This document shows, one piece after another, positions 20,361 through 28,425 of a DNA stretch of 59,543 bases. The stretch's first letter is position 1. Each line of letters begins with the position of its first letter. The notes under the pieces were generated by a model. That model had not been told where the DNA came from, ran no database searches, and saw nothing but the letters and a program-made list of their open reading frames with translations. Made by a program: the position numbers and the translations under genes. The DNA is from Cellulomonas pakistanensis (lineage in GTDB: Bacteria; Actinomycetota; Actinomycetes; Actinomycetales; Cellulomonadaceae), in contig NZ_BONO01000028.1 in assembly GCF_016862755.1 (NCBI RefSeq), positions 1 through 59,543 on the forward strand, read 5' to 3'.

Positions 20361-20377
20361 CGGTGTTCTGAGCGTGC
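20350..20377 (+). repeat. 28-bp direct repeat, copy 2
   Basis: Identical to 19650-19677. Here it supplies the antitoxin's last codons and stop in one frame, and a second, non-functional copy of the pflA C-terminal codons in another. It ends 10 bp before the fadB/J stop codon. Confidence 0.9.
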
Positions 20378-20387
20378 CCCGGTGCGG

Positions 20388-22613
20388 TCAGACCGCCGCG
20401 GTCCCCGACACGTCCGCGTCGGCGACGCCCGGCGGCAGCAGCCGGCGGCCCAGCACGCGCTCGGACCACCCGGTGCGGTCGAGCCACGGGCAGATCCCGC
20501 CGAGGTGCGCGGGCCAGCCGGCGCCGAGCAGCATCGCCAGGTCGACCTGGTCCGCGGACGGCACGACGCCCTCGTCGAGCAGCGAGCCGATCTCCTCGGC
20601 CAGCCCGCGCGCGACGCGGTCGAGCACCGCCCGCTCCTGCTCGGCGCGCGTGCCGGCCGCCGCCGGTGCGCCGAAGGCGTCCTGGATCCCCGGGTCGACC
20701 TGGGGCAGCCCGGCCGGTCCCGGCCGGGCGACGGACCGGCCCTGCTCGACGAGGGCGTCCAGGCCGGGGGACAGCGGGTAGCGGTCGCCGAGCTCGTCGT
20801 GCAGCGTGACCAGCACGTGCCGGGCGACCGGCAGCCCGACGAGCTGCAGCAGGGCGAACGGGCTCATGGGCAGCCCGAGCGGGCGCAGCGCCGTGTCCGC
20901 GGCCTCGACGGGCGTGCCGTCCTCGACGGCGCCCAGCACGTCCGCGAGCATCCGCAGCAGGACCCGGTTCACCACGAAGCCGGGGCGGTCGGTGGTGCGG
21001 ACGACCGTCTTGCCGGCGCGCCGCGCGACGTCGACCGCCGTCGCCAGGGACGCCGGGTCCGACGACGGCGTGGCGACGACCTCGACCAGCGGCATCTGCG
21101 CGACCGGGTTGAAGAAGTGCAGCCCGACCACGCGCTCCGGGTGCGCCAGCCCTTCGGCCATCGCGGCGACCGACAGCGCGGAGGTGTTGGTGGCCAGCAC
21201 GCAGTCGGGGTGCACGAGCGTCTCGAGCTCCGCGAACACGGCGCGCTTCACGTCGAGCACCTCGGTGACCGCCTCGATCACGAGGTCCGCGTCGGCGAGG
21301 TCGGCCAGGTCCGTGCCGACCCGGACGCCGTCGAGCAGCGCGCGCCCGGCGTCCTGCGGCATCCGGCCGCGGGCGACCGCCGACTCCACCAGGTCCCGGA
21401 CGCGCTCGCGGCCGGCGGCGGCGCGCTCCTCGTCGACCTCCCGCATGGCCACCGGCACGCCGAGCCGGCCGCCGAGCAGGACCGCGAGCTGCGCCGCCAT
21501 CAGGCCGGCGCCGACGATGCCGACCCGGCGGACCTCGCGCGGCCCGGCGTCGTCCGCCTCGGCGCGCGCCGCGCGGCGGGCGCCCCGGCCGGTGAGCTCG
21601 GCGGCGTACAGGGCGGCGCGGGCCTCGTCGGAGGCGAGCAGGCGGGACAGGGCGTCGTCCTCGGCGCGGAAGCCGGCCTCCCGGTCCCGTCCACCCGCCC
21701 GGGCCAGCAGGTCGAGCGTGTGCGCATACGCCGGGGCGGCGCCGTGCAGCCGGGCGTCCAGGGTCGCCGCGGCGCGGGTGACCGGGTCCGGCTCGCCCTC
21801 GGGGACCGCCGGCACCGCGGCACCGCGGCGGCCCGGGGTCCCGGCGCGCAGCACGCCCGCGGTCCAGGCGAGCGCGGACTGCTCGAAGCCCTCGGCGGGC
21901 AGCACGGTGTCGACCAGGCCCAGGTCGAGGGCCTGCTCCGCCGTGGTCAGCCGGTTGTTCGCGAGCGGCCGCAGCACCGCCAGGTCGACGGCCGCGGGCA
22001 GGCCGACCAGGCGGGGGAGCAGCCAGCAGCCGCCCCAGCCCGGCACGATGCCGAGCGACGACTCGGGCAGCCCGATCGACCGGATCCCGGCGACGGCGAC
22101 GCGGTGGTCGCAGTGCAGCGCGAGCTCCAGGCCGCCGCCCAGCGCGTGCCCGGTCAGCCAGGCGAACGTCGGGACCGGCAGCTCGCCGAGCGGCCGCAGC
22201 GCGGCGTGCCCGGCCTCGGCGAGCGCGCGGGTCTGCGGCAGGCCGTCGAGGCGGCGGGCGACGGACAGGTCCGCACCCGCGACGAAGCAGCCCGGGCGTC
22301 CGGTGACGGCCACGGCGGCGACCTCGCCGGCCTCGGCGCGGCGCCGCACGGCGCCCAGGGCCTCGCGGAGCACCGCCAGGCCGCGCGGGCCGAGGGTGGT
22401 GGGGCGGCGCTCGTCCGTGGCGGTGAGCGTCAGCAGGGCCAGCACGCCGGCGCCGTCCGGCAGCTCGACGTCCCGGGTCGTCACGCGCAGGACGTGGTCG
22501 TCGGCCTCCGCGGGCAGGCCGTCTGGCGCGCCGGTGCCGGGCGCGGGGGTGCCGGGCGCGGCGGGGTCGCGCGGGGCGGACGACGGAGACGGCTCGGTGG
22601 CGGCGTGGCGCAT
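20388..22613 (-). CDS. Fatty-acid oxidation alpha subunit (enoyl-CoA hydratase / 3-hydroxyacyl-CoA dehydrogenase)
   Basis: 741-residue FadB/FadJ-type bifunctional protein. The N-terminal crotonase half has the oxyanion-hole and catalytic glutamates in GHALGGGLELALHCDHR and GLPESSLGIVPGWGG. The dehydrogenase half starts with the Rossmann motif VGIVGAGLMAAQLA and carries LHFFNPVAQMPLVEVV with the His-Glu dyad. GGGAG lies 6 bases before the ATG, and TAGGGT at 22657-22662 is a -10 candidate. The partner thiolase (fadA), commonly adjacent in related actinobacteria, is absent here. Confidence 0.93.
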   Translation of the reverse strand: MRHAATEPSPSSAPRDPAAPGTPAPGTGAPDGLPAEADDHVLRVTTRDVELPDGAGVLALLTLTATDERRPTTLGPRGLAVLREALGAVRRRAEAGEVAAVAVTGRPGCFVAGADLSVARRLDGLPQTRALAEAGHAALRPLGELPVPTFAWLTGHALGGGLELALHCDHRVAVAGIRSIGLPESSLGIVPGWGGCWLLPRLVGLPAAVDLAVLRPLANNRLTTAEQALDLGLVDTVLPAEGFEQSALAWTAGVLRAGTPGRRGAAVPAVPEGEPDPVTRAAATLDARLHGAAPAYAHTLDLLARAGGRDREAGFRAEDDALSRLLASDEARAALYAAELTGRGARRAARAEADDAGPREVRRVGIVGAGLMAAQLAVLLGGRLGVPVAMREVDEERAAAGRERVRDLVESAVARGRMPQDAGRALLDGVRVGTDLADLADADLVIEAVTEVLDVKRAVFAELETLVHPDCVLATNTSALSVAAMAEGLAHPERVVGLHFFNPVAQMPLVEVVATPSSDPASLATAVDVARRAGKTVVRTTDRPGFVVNRVLLRMLADVLGAVEDGTPVEAADTALRPLGLPMSPFALLQLVGLPVARHVLVTLHDELGDRYPLSPGLDALVEQGRSVARPGPAGLPQVDPGIQDAFGAPAAAGTRAEQERAVLDRVARGLAEEIGSLLDEGVVPSADQVDLAMLLGAGWPAHLGGICPWLDRTGWSERVLGRRLLPPGVADADVSGTAAV

Positions 22614-22656
22614 GCGGCACTCCCTGGGACGACGGTGTCCGGTCGGAACACCGGCG

Positions 22657-22662
22657 ACCCTA
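22657..22662 (-). promoter_or_regulatory. -10 element of fadB/J-type gene
   Basis: TAGGGT on the minus strand, about 44 bases upstream of the ATG at 22613. Confidence 0.45.
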
Positions 22663-22759
22663 ACGCCCCGGCTGCGCGCTGTCGCGGTGCCCGGACGACG
22701 GCGCGCCGCAGGTCAGCCGCCTGGGGGACGCCCGCGGTGCAGCGGGCGCTCCCCGTCGT

Positions 22760-22828
22760 CGAGTGGGCAGCGGACGCGTCGAGTGGGCAACCAGGGGATG
22801 CCCACTCGACGCGTCCGGTGCCCACTCG
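22760..22828. repeat. Large intergenic palindrome, 30-bp arms
   Basis: Arms 22760-22789 and 22799-22828 are complementary with a single mismatch and a 9-nt loop. Each arm contains the decamer CGAGTGGGCA twice (22760-22769, 22780-22789; complements at 22799-22808 and 22819-22828), so two nested cruciform forms are possible. It lies 28 bases downstream of the RNase D gene stop and may terminate its transcript. It belongs to the CGAG-ended palindrome set of this window. Confidence 0.85.
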
Positions 22829-22856
22829 CGGTTGGCGCGGGCGCGGCGGCGCCGCG

Positions 22857-24158
22857 TCAGGCCGGGGTGGGCGCCGCGGCGAACGCCTCCGCCAGGCGCG
22901 GGGCCAGGAGGCCGATCTGCCACGGCCGCGCGCCGCCGGCCGCCAGGCGCTCGGCGAGGTGCGCCTCGTCGGCCGGGGTCGGCGGGGTCCAGCACACCCG
23001 GCGCAGCAGATCGGGCTGCAGCAGGTTCTCGGCGGGCACGGTGTGCGCCTCGGACAGCTCGGCGACGACGGCGCGCGCGGCGGTGAGCCGGGCCGCGGCG
23101 GCGGGGTCGCGGTCGGTCCAGGCGCGCGGCGGCGGCGGGGCGTCGGTGCGCGGCCCGCGGCTGCTGGGCAGCTGGTCCTCGGGCAGCTGGAGCCCGACGT
23201 CGATGGCGCGCTGCCAGAGCGCCGCGCGCCGCCGGGTGCCCTTGCCCGAGAACTGCGGCAGGGCGACGAGTTGCGGCACGGACCGCGGCAGCGCCTGCGC
23301 GGCGGCGACGATCGCGGCGTCGGGCAGCACGCGGCCGGGGGAGATGTCGCGCTGGCGGGCGTTCTCGTCGCGGGTCTCCCACAGCGAGCGGACGACGGCG
23401 AGCCGGCGCGGGTCGCGGATGGCGTGCACGCCGGACACCCGGCGCCACGGCTCGACGCGCGGGACGGGCGGTCCTGCGAGGCGGACGGCCTCGAACTCCT
23501 CGGCGGCCCACTGCGCCTTGCCGGCGACGGCCAGCCGCTCGGCGAGCACCTCGCGCAGCTCGACCAGCACCTCGACGTCGAGCGCGGCGTACCGGAGCCA
23601 CTGCTCGGGCAGCGGGCGGGTCGACCAGTCGACGGCCGAGTGCTCCTTGGCGAGCCCGAGGCCGAGCAGCTCGGCGACGACGGCGGCCAGGCCGACGCGC
23701 TCCAGCCCGAGCAGCCGGGCGCCGAGCTCCGTGTCGAACACGCGCGACGGGCGCATGCCCTGCTCGGCGAGGGCGCCGAGGTCCTGGGACGCGGCGTGCA
23801 GCACCCACTCGACGCCGACCAGGGCGTCGGACAGCGGCGACAGGTCGGGCAGGGCGACCGGGTCGATGAGCGCGGTGCCCGCGCCCTCGCGGCGCACCTG
23901 CACCAGGTAGTTGTGCTGGCCGTACCGGTAGCCGGACGCGCGCTCGGCGTCGACGGCCACCGGGCCGGTGCCGGCGCCGAACGCCTCGACGACCCGGGCG
24001 AACGCCTCGGGGGTGTCGACGACGGCGGGCACGCCCTCGGCGGGCTCGGTCAGGGGGACGACGGCGGGCGCCTCGGGGGCGTCCGCGGAACGGTCGGCGC
24101 CGGCCGGGGCGCTGGTCTCCTCGGCCGGGGTACCGGCCGGGTGCGGGACTGACTGCAT
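22857..24158 (-). CDS. rnd: Ribonuclease D / HRDC domain protein
   Basis: 433-residue DEDDy 3'-5' exoribonuclease. Exo I is PVAVDAERASGYRYGQ, Exo II is LHAASQDLGAL, Exo III is YAALDVEVL. An HRDC-type helical nucleic-acid-binding domain follows at about residues 225-310. RNase D trims stable RNA 3' ends. The first 55 residues are Pro/Ala-rich and probably disordered. The ATG at 24158 follows a TACGGT hexamer by 6 nt, so the mRNA looks leaderless. Neighbourhood with DUF3000 is conserved in actinobacteria. Confidence 0.9.
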   Translation of the reverse strand: MQSVPHPAGTPAEETSAPAGADRSADAPEAPAVVPLTEPAEGVPAVVDTPEAFARVVEAFGAGTGPVAVDAERASGYRYGQHNYLVQVRREGAGTALIDPVALPDLSPLSDALVGVEWVLHAASQDLGALAEQGMRPSRVFDTELGARLLGLERVGLAAVVAELLGLGLAKEHSAVDWSTRPLPEQWLRYAALDVEVLVELREVLAERLAVAGKAQWAAEEFEAVRLAGPPVPRVEPWRRVSGVHAIRDPRRLAVVRSLWETRDENARQRDISPGRVLPDAAIVAAAQALPRSVPQLVALPQFSGKGTRRRAALWQRAIDVGLQLPEDQLPSSRGPRTDAPPPPRAWTDRDPAAAARLTAARAVVAELSEAHTVPAENLLQPDLLRRVCWTPPTPADEAHLAERLAAGGARPWQIGLLAPRLAEAFAAAPTPA

Positions 24159-24164
24159 GGGACA

Positions 24165-24170
24165 ACCGTA
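24165..24170 (-). promoter_or_regulatory. -10 of leaderless RNase D gene
   Basis: TACGGT on the minus strand, 6 nt before the ATG at 24158. Confidence 0.6.
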
Positions 24171-24232
24171 GGCCGTCGGGCCGCCGCCCCCGGTGCGGCG
24201 CGCAGGCGCGGCGTCCGGGGCGGGGCGGGCGC

Positions 24233-24817
24233 TCAGGCGAGCAGCCCGGTGCGGATGGAGATGGCGACCAGCGCGGCGCGGTCGCCCGTGCCGAGCTTGC
24301 GCGAGATCCGGGCGAGGTGGCTCTTGACCGTGAGCGCGGACAGGCCGAGCTCGTCGCCGATGGCGCGGTTGCTGAACCCGTCGGCGACCAGCCGCAGCAC
24401 GCTGAGCTCGCGCGAGGTCAGGTCGGGGCGGGTGCGCGCGAACGGCGAGGGCACGGCGCCCGGGGCCGCGCCCGGCTGGCCGACGGTGGCGTTCGGCTCG
24501 GTCGCGACCGCGCCGCGCAGGCCGCCGGTCAGCAGGCCCACCAGGTCGCGGCGCCCGGCGCGGCGGGCGAGCAGGATGACGCGGCCGGAGCCGCGGCGGC
24601 GCAGGTTGCGCACGAGCGTCTGGCCGTCGCCCTCGGCGAGCTCGGTGACGACGACGCACATCTGGCCGAGCGGGCGGCGGCGCGGGTCGGTCGCGGTGCC
24701 GGTCGGGGTCACCACCTGCGTGCCGGGGCGGCGCGGCTGGGTGGCGAGGGCGCCGGTCCGGGCACCCGGGACGCCCGGCGCGAGTCCCGCGCCACGTCGG
24801 ATCGGCTCGATGCTCAC
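24233..24817 (-). CDS. LuxR-type HTH transcriptional regulator
   Basis: 194-residue protein with a C-terminal LuxR/NarL HTH (LTSRELSVLRLVADGFSNRA then IGDELGLSALTVKSHLARI). The N-terminal part (MCVVVTELAEGDGQTLVRNL...RVILLARR) resembles a degenerate receiver with no recognisable phospho-acceptor pocket, so it may be phosphorylation-independent. The GTG at 24817 is chosen because AAGGGGG precedes it by 7 bases; a TTG at 24841 is weaker. Its target is unknown. It lies between the DUF3000 and RNase D genes, all on the minus strand. Confidence 0.85.
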   Translation of the reverse strand: MSIEPIRRGAGLAPGVPGARTGALATQPRRPGTQVVTPTGTATDPRRRPLGQMCVVVTELAEGDGQTLVRNLRRRGSGRVILLARRAGRRDLVGLLTGGLRGAVATEPNATVGQPGAAPGAVPSPFARTRPDLTSRELSVLRLVADGFSNRAIGDELGLSALTVKSHLARISRKLGTGDRAALVAISIRTGLLA

Positions 24818-24907
24818 TGCGGTGCCCCCTTGACGGTCCAAGTCTTGCTCCCCCTATCGGCCCGACCTCGCGGTGTCTTGAGCAGATCGGGTGACATCGT
24901 GACCCGG

Positions 24908-24927
24908 CCGTGACCCGCGTGTCACGG
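24908..24927. promoter_or_regulatory. 7-bp inverted repeat upstream of luxR-type gene
   Basis: CCGTGAC (24908-24914) and GTCACGG (24921-24927) flank a 6-bp spacer. It lies between the DUF3000 stop and the luxR-type start, and could be a weak terminator for DUF3000 or an operator for the regulator. Confidence 0.35.
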
Positions 24928-24954
24928 GTGAGATCGCGCGCCCGTCGCCGTGCC

Positions 24955-25536
24955 CTACCGCCGGGGGGCCAGCGCGACGACGCCCTCGGGCAGCGGCGGC
25001 AGCCCGGCGACGGTGCACAGGAGGGTCCCCCAGGCGCGCAGGTGCGGCGCCAGGTCCTCGTCCCGGGCGGTCCAGGAGGCGCGCAGCTCGAGCTCGCACA
25101 GCTCGGGGCGCTCGTCCAGGGCCCCGAACGACTGGGACAGCACCCGGGTCACGGTGCCGCCGGCGGCGCGGGCGTCGACCTCGGCGGACGCGAGCGCGTC
25201 GGAGAACCAGCTCCAGGCGACCTCGGCGAGCAGCGGGTCCTGGCCGACCTCGGGCTCCAGCGTCGCGCGGACGAGCGTCACCAGGCGGAACGCGCCGTCC
25301 CAGGCCTCCTGGCCGGCCGGGTCGTGCAGCACGACGAACCGGCCGGAGGCGAGCTCGTCGGCCTCGGGGTCGCGGCGGGTGCTGCGCACGTCGGCGACGA
25401 GGGCGGCGGTGTACGGGGCGATGCGGGCGGGTCCGGGCGCCTCCTCGAGGGACACCTCGGGTCGCAGGGTCACGCCCCGCAGCGACCGCAGGGCGCGCAG
25501 GAACTCCGGTGGCGCGTCGCGGGGGCCGGTGCTCAC
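24955..25536 (-). CDS. DUF3000 domain-containing protein
   Basis: 193-residue soluble protein matching the actinobacterial DUF3000 family: PPEFLRALRSLRGVTLRPEV at the start, then SGRFVVLHDPAGQEAWDGAF, EVAWSWFSDAL and WTARDEDLAPHLRAWGTLLC. The family's function is unknown, but it is conserved beside RNase D genes. The GTG at 25536 is supported by a TACGCT hexamer 7 nt upstream, which suggests leaderless translation; an upstream GTG at 25581 lacks any signal. It is divergent from gnd. Confidence 0.88.
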   Translation of the reverse strand: MSTGPRDAPPEFLRALRSLRGVTLRPEVSLEEAPGPARIAPYTAALVADVRSTRRDPEADELASGRFVVLHDPAGQEAWDGAFRLVTLVRATLEPEVGQDPLLAEVAWSWFSDALASAEVDARAAGGTVTRVLSQSFGALDERPELCELELRASWTARDEDLAPHLRAWGTLLCTVAGLPPLPEGVVALAPRR

Positions 25537-25543
25537 AGCGCCG

Positions 25544-25549
25544 AGCGTA
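25544..25549 (-). promoter_or_regulatory. -10 of leaderless DUF3000 gene
   Basis: TACGCT on the minus strand, 7 nt before the GTG at 25536. It decides the start choice for this gene. Confidence 0.5.
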
Positions 25550-25603
25550 GGGGCGACGCTCTCGACCTGCGGGCGCGGCACGCCGGGCGCGGGGGGTGCG
25601 GAC

Positions 25604-25609
25604 TAGGGT
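25604..25609 (+). promoter_or_regulatory. -10 element of gnd
   Basis: TAGGGT about 39 bases before the gnd ATG. The leader contains GAAGGAG as ribosome binding site. Confidence 0.55.
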
Positions 25610-25647
25610 GAAGCTGCCCTGGCACCCCCTCGAAGGAGCACCCGCGC

Positions 25648-27087
25648 ATGTCTGCACCCGCCGCACAGATCGGCGTCACCGGCCTCGCCGTCATGGGCCG
25701 CAACCTCGCCCGCAACCTGGCCCGGCACGGCTACACCGTCGCGGTGCACAACCGCTCGCAGGCGAAGACCGACTCGCTGATCGCGGACCACGGCGACGAG
25801 GGCACGTTCGTGCCGTCGGTGACCACCGAGGAGTTCGTGGCGTCGCTGGAGCGGCCGCGCAAGGTGATCATCATGGTCAAGGCGGGCGCGGCGACCGACG
25901 CGGTCATCGAGGAGCTGGTGCCGCTGCTCGACGAGGGCGACATCGTCATCGACGCCGGCAACGCGCACTTCCCGGACACCCGCCGCCGCGAGGCCGCGCT
26001 GCGCGAGAAGGGCCTGCACTTCGTCGGCTCCGGCGTGTCCGGCGGCGAGGAGGGCGCGCTCAACGGCCCGTCGATCATGCCGGGCGGCTCCCGCGAGTCG
26101 TACGAGGTGCTGGGCCCGATCCTCGAGGACATCTCCGCGAAGGTCGACGGCGTGCCGTGCTGCACCTACGTCGGCCCCGACGGTGCCGGGCACTTCGTCA
26201 AGATGGTGCACAACGGCATCGAGTACGCCGACATGCAGCTGATCGCCGAGGCGTACGACCTGCTCAAGCAGGGCCTGGGCGCGAGCGCGGCGGAGATCGC
26301 CGACATCTTCCGGACCTGGAACGAGGGCGACCTGGAGTCGTTCCTCATCGAGATCACCGCCGAGGTGCTGTCCCAGGTCGACGCCGAGACCGGGTCGGCG
26401 TTCGTCGACGTCGTGCTCGACCAGGCCGAGCAGAAGGGCACCGGCCGCTGGACCGTGCAGAACGCCCTGGACCTGGGCGTGCCGATCACCGGCATCGCGG
26501 AGGCCACGTTCGCCCGCGCGCTGTCCGGCTCGGTCCCGCAGCGCGAGGCCGCCCGCGGCACGCTGCCGGCGCACGCCGGGGCGTTCGAGGTGTCCGACCG
26601 CGACGCGTTCATCGAGGACGTCCGGCTCGCGCTGTACGCGTCGAAGGTCGTCGCGTACTCGCAGGGCTTCGACCAGATCGCGGCGGCCTCGGCCGAGAAC
26701 GGCTGGGACATCGACCGCGGCGCCATGGCCCGGATCTGGCGCGGCGGCTGCATCATCCGCGCCCGGTTCCTCAACCGGATCACCGAGGCGTACGAGCGCG
26801 ACGCCGAGCTCCCGCTGCTGCTCGCCGACGAGTACTTCACCGGCGCCGTCGGCAACGGTGTCGCCGCGTGGCGCCGGGTCGTGGCGCAGGCCGCGCTGGC
26901 GGGCATCCCGACGCCGGCCTTCGCGTCCTCGCTGTCCTACTACGACGGCGTCCGCGCGGAGCGGCTGCCGGCGGCGCTGATCCAGGCGCAGCGCGACTTC
27001 TTCGGCGCGCACACCTACAAGCGCGTCGACAAGCCCGGCACCTTCCACACCGAGTGGTCCGGCGACCGCGCCGAGCACACCGCGTGA
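25648..27087 (+). CDS. gnd: 6-phosphogluconate dehydrogenase (NADP+, decarboxylating)
   Basis: 479-residue enzyme of the oxidative pentose phosphate pathway, making ribulose 5-phosphate, CO2 and NADPH. It starts with the Rossmann motif GVTGLAVMGRNLARN. The substrate signature GSGVSGGEEGALNGPSIMPG and catalytic lysine segment HFVKMVHNGIEY are intact, and GRWTVQNALDLGVP lies later. This is the long homodimeric form. GAAGGAG precedes the ATG by 8 bases. The stop overlaps the next gene's GTG start (GTGA at 27084-27087), showing coupling. Confidence 0.97.
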   Translation: MSAPAAQIGVTGLAVMGRNLARNLARHGYTVAVHNRSQAKTDSLIADHGDEGTFVPSVTTEEFVASLERPRKVIIMVKAGAATDAVIEELVPLLDEGDIVIDAGNAHFPDTRRREAALREKGLHFVGSGVSGGEEGALNGPSIMPGGSRESYEVLGPILEDISAKVDGVPCCTYVGPDGAGHFVKMVHNGIEYADMQLIAEAYDLLKQGLGASAAEIADIFRTWNEGDLESFLIEITAEVLSQVDAETGSAFVDVVLDQAEQKGTGRWTVQNALDLGVPITGIAEATFARALSGSVPQREAARGTLPAHAGAFEVSDRDAFIEDVRLALYASKVVAYSQGFDQIAAASAENGWDIDRGAMARIWRGGCIIRARFLNRITEAYERDAELPLLLADEYFTGAVGNGVAAWRRVVAQAALAGIPTPAFASSLSYYDGVRAERLPAALIQAQRDFFGAHTYKRVDKPGTFHTEWSGDRAEHTA

Positions 27088-28349
27088 GCGCGTCGACGCC
27101 GGCGCCGGCGCACCTGCCCGACCTGCAGCCCGTCATGCTCGGCGCCGACATCGGCGTGTACGCGCTCGCACGCGCGTTCCACGAGCAGTACGGCGTCCGG
27201 TCGATCGTGGTGAGCGGGGCGGCCCTCGGGCCGGTCGCCGACTCGCGGATCGTGGACAACCGGCTGGTCGCGGACGGGCACGACCCGCGCCAGCTGGTCG
27301 ACGCCGTGCTGGAGGTGGCGCGCGAGCAGGCCGGGAAGCGGCTCGTGCTGCTGGCCAACTCGGACTGGCTGGTCCGGGTCGTCGTGCAGCACCGCGCGGA
27401 GCTCGAACCGCACTACGTGGTGCCGTTCCTCGGCGAGGAGCTGATGGACCGGCTGTCCGACAAGGCGACGTTCGCCGAGATCGCGACGGAGCTCGGCCTG
27501 GCCGTGCCGCGGACGATCGTCCAGGACTTCGCGCTCGCGGACGACCCGGCCTGGGCGCCGGTCCCGGTGGACGTCGGCTACCCGCTGATCGCCAAGGCGG
27601 CCAGCAGCGCCGACTACCAGGAGGTCGAGTTCGCGGGGAAGAAGAAGGTCTTCGAGATCTCCTCGCCCGACGAGCTCGAGGCGCTGTGGGCGTCGCTGCG
27701 CCGCGCGGGCTACCGCGGGCGGTTCGTCGTCCAGGAGCTGGTGCCGGGCGACGACACCCAGATGCGGTCGATCACGGCGTACGTCGACTCGCGCGGGTCG
27801 ATCACGCTGCTCGCGTCCGCGCACGTGCTGCTCGAGGAGCACACGCCGTCCGGCCTGGGCAACCCGGCCGCGATGGTCGTGACCCGGGAGCAGGGGATGC
27901 TCGACCAGGCGGCCGCGTTCCTGCGCGGCGTGGGCTACGTCGGGTTCGCGAACTTCGACGTGAAGGTCGACCCGCGCGACGGGTCCTTCCGGTTCTTCGA
28001 GGTGAATCCCCGCATCGGGCGGAACAACTACTACGTGACGGCCGCCGGGGCGAACGTCGCGCGGTTCCTGGTCGAGGACCGGGTGCTGGACCGGGCGGTC
28101 GAGCCGGTCGTGGTCGACACCGAGGTGCTGTACTCGATCCTGCCGCACCGGCTGCTGCTGCGGTACGTGCTGGACCCGGCGCTGGCCGGGAAGGTGCGCG
28201 GGCTGATCAAGGCCGGGCGGGTGGCGCACCCGCTGCGCTACCGCCGTGACGCCGGGCTCAAGCGGCGCTGGTACGTGCTGGCCGCGGGGCTGAACCAGGT
28301 GCGCAAGTTCCGCCGGTACTACCCGGAGCCGACCAGCACGGGGTTCTGA
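27084..28349 (+). CDS. ATP-grasp carboxylate-amine ligase (D-Asp ligase-like)
   Basis: 421-residue protein. A Rossmann-like preATP-grasp part (LGADIGVYALARAFHEQYG) precedes an ATP-grasp domain with LIAKAASSADYQEVEFAGKK, VVQELVPGDDTQMRSI and the Mg-binding FFEVNPRIGRNN. This resembles the carboxylate-amine ligase group that includes D-aspartate ligases adding D-Asp to peptidoglycan lysine. Cellulomonas-type walls contain D-Asp or D-Glu bridges, so a cross-bridge role is plausible inference. The GTG start overlaps the gnd stop. Confidence 0.75.
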   Translation: MSASTPAPAHLPDLQPVMLGADIGVYALARAFHEQYGVRSIVVSGAALGPVADSRIVDNRLVADGHDPRQLVDAVLEVAREQAGKRLVLLANSDWLVRVVVQHRAELEPHYVVPFLGEELMDRLSDKATFAEIATELGLAVPRTIVQDFALADDPAWAPVPVDVGYPLIAKAASSADYQEVEFAGKKKVFEISSPDELEALWASLRRAGYRGRFVVQELVPGDDTQMRSITAYVDSRGSITLLASAHVLLEEHTPSGLGNPAAMVVTREQGMLDQAAAFLRGVGYVGFANFDVKVDPRDGSFRFFEVNPRIGRNNYYVTAAGANVARFLVEDRVLDRAVEPVVVDTEVLYSILPHRLLLRYVLDPALAGKVRGLIKAGRVAHPLRYRRDAGLKRRWYVLAAGLNQVRKFRRYYPEPTSTGF

Positions 28350-28372
28350 CGCCCCGCACCGGGACGAAGAGG

Positions 28373-28404
28373 CGGCCGGCGCCCCCGCTCGGGGACGCCG
28401 GCCG
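28373..28404. terminator. Bidirectional terminator hairpin
   Basis: CGGCCGGCG (28373-28381) and CGCCGGCCG (28396-28404) are perfect 9-bp arms. The loop can add an inner CCCC/GGGG stem. It lies between two convergent stop codons (28349 and 28426). Confidence 0.7.
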
Positions 28405-28425
28405 TCGTCGTGCGTGGGGCGGGCG

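Larger units (their letters stand above)
19678..20377 (+). mobile_element. Repeat-bracketed 700-bp toxin-antitoxin cassette
   Basis: This interval, copy 2 of the repeat plus the intervening DNA, equals one repeat period. Precise deletion between the 28-bp repeats would leave pflA intact and restore a continuous pflA-fadB/J junction. It holds a small toxin-like gene, a ribbon-helix-helix antitoxin-like gene and their promoter. Codon use is noticeably less GC3-biased than in pflA. No integrase or transposase is encoded, so the mobilising enzyme must have acted in trans, or the event was a recombination. Confidence 0.6.

Noticed and set aside
19678..20377. Insertion sequence or integron cassette
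   Set aside because: No transposase, integrase, terminal inverted repeats or attC-like structure; only direct repeats are present, so I describe it as a repeat-bracketed TA cassette.
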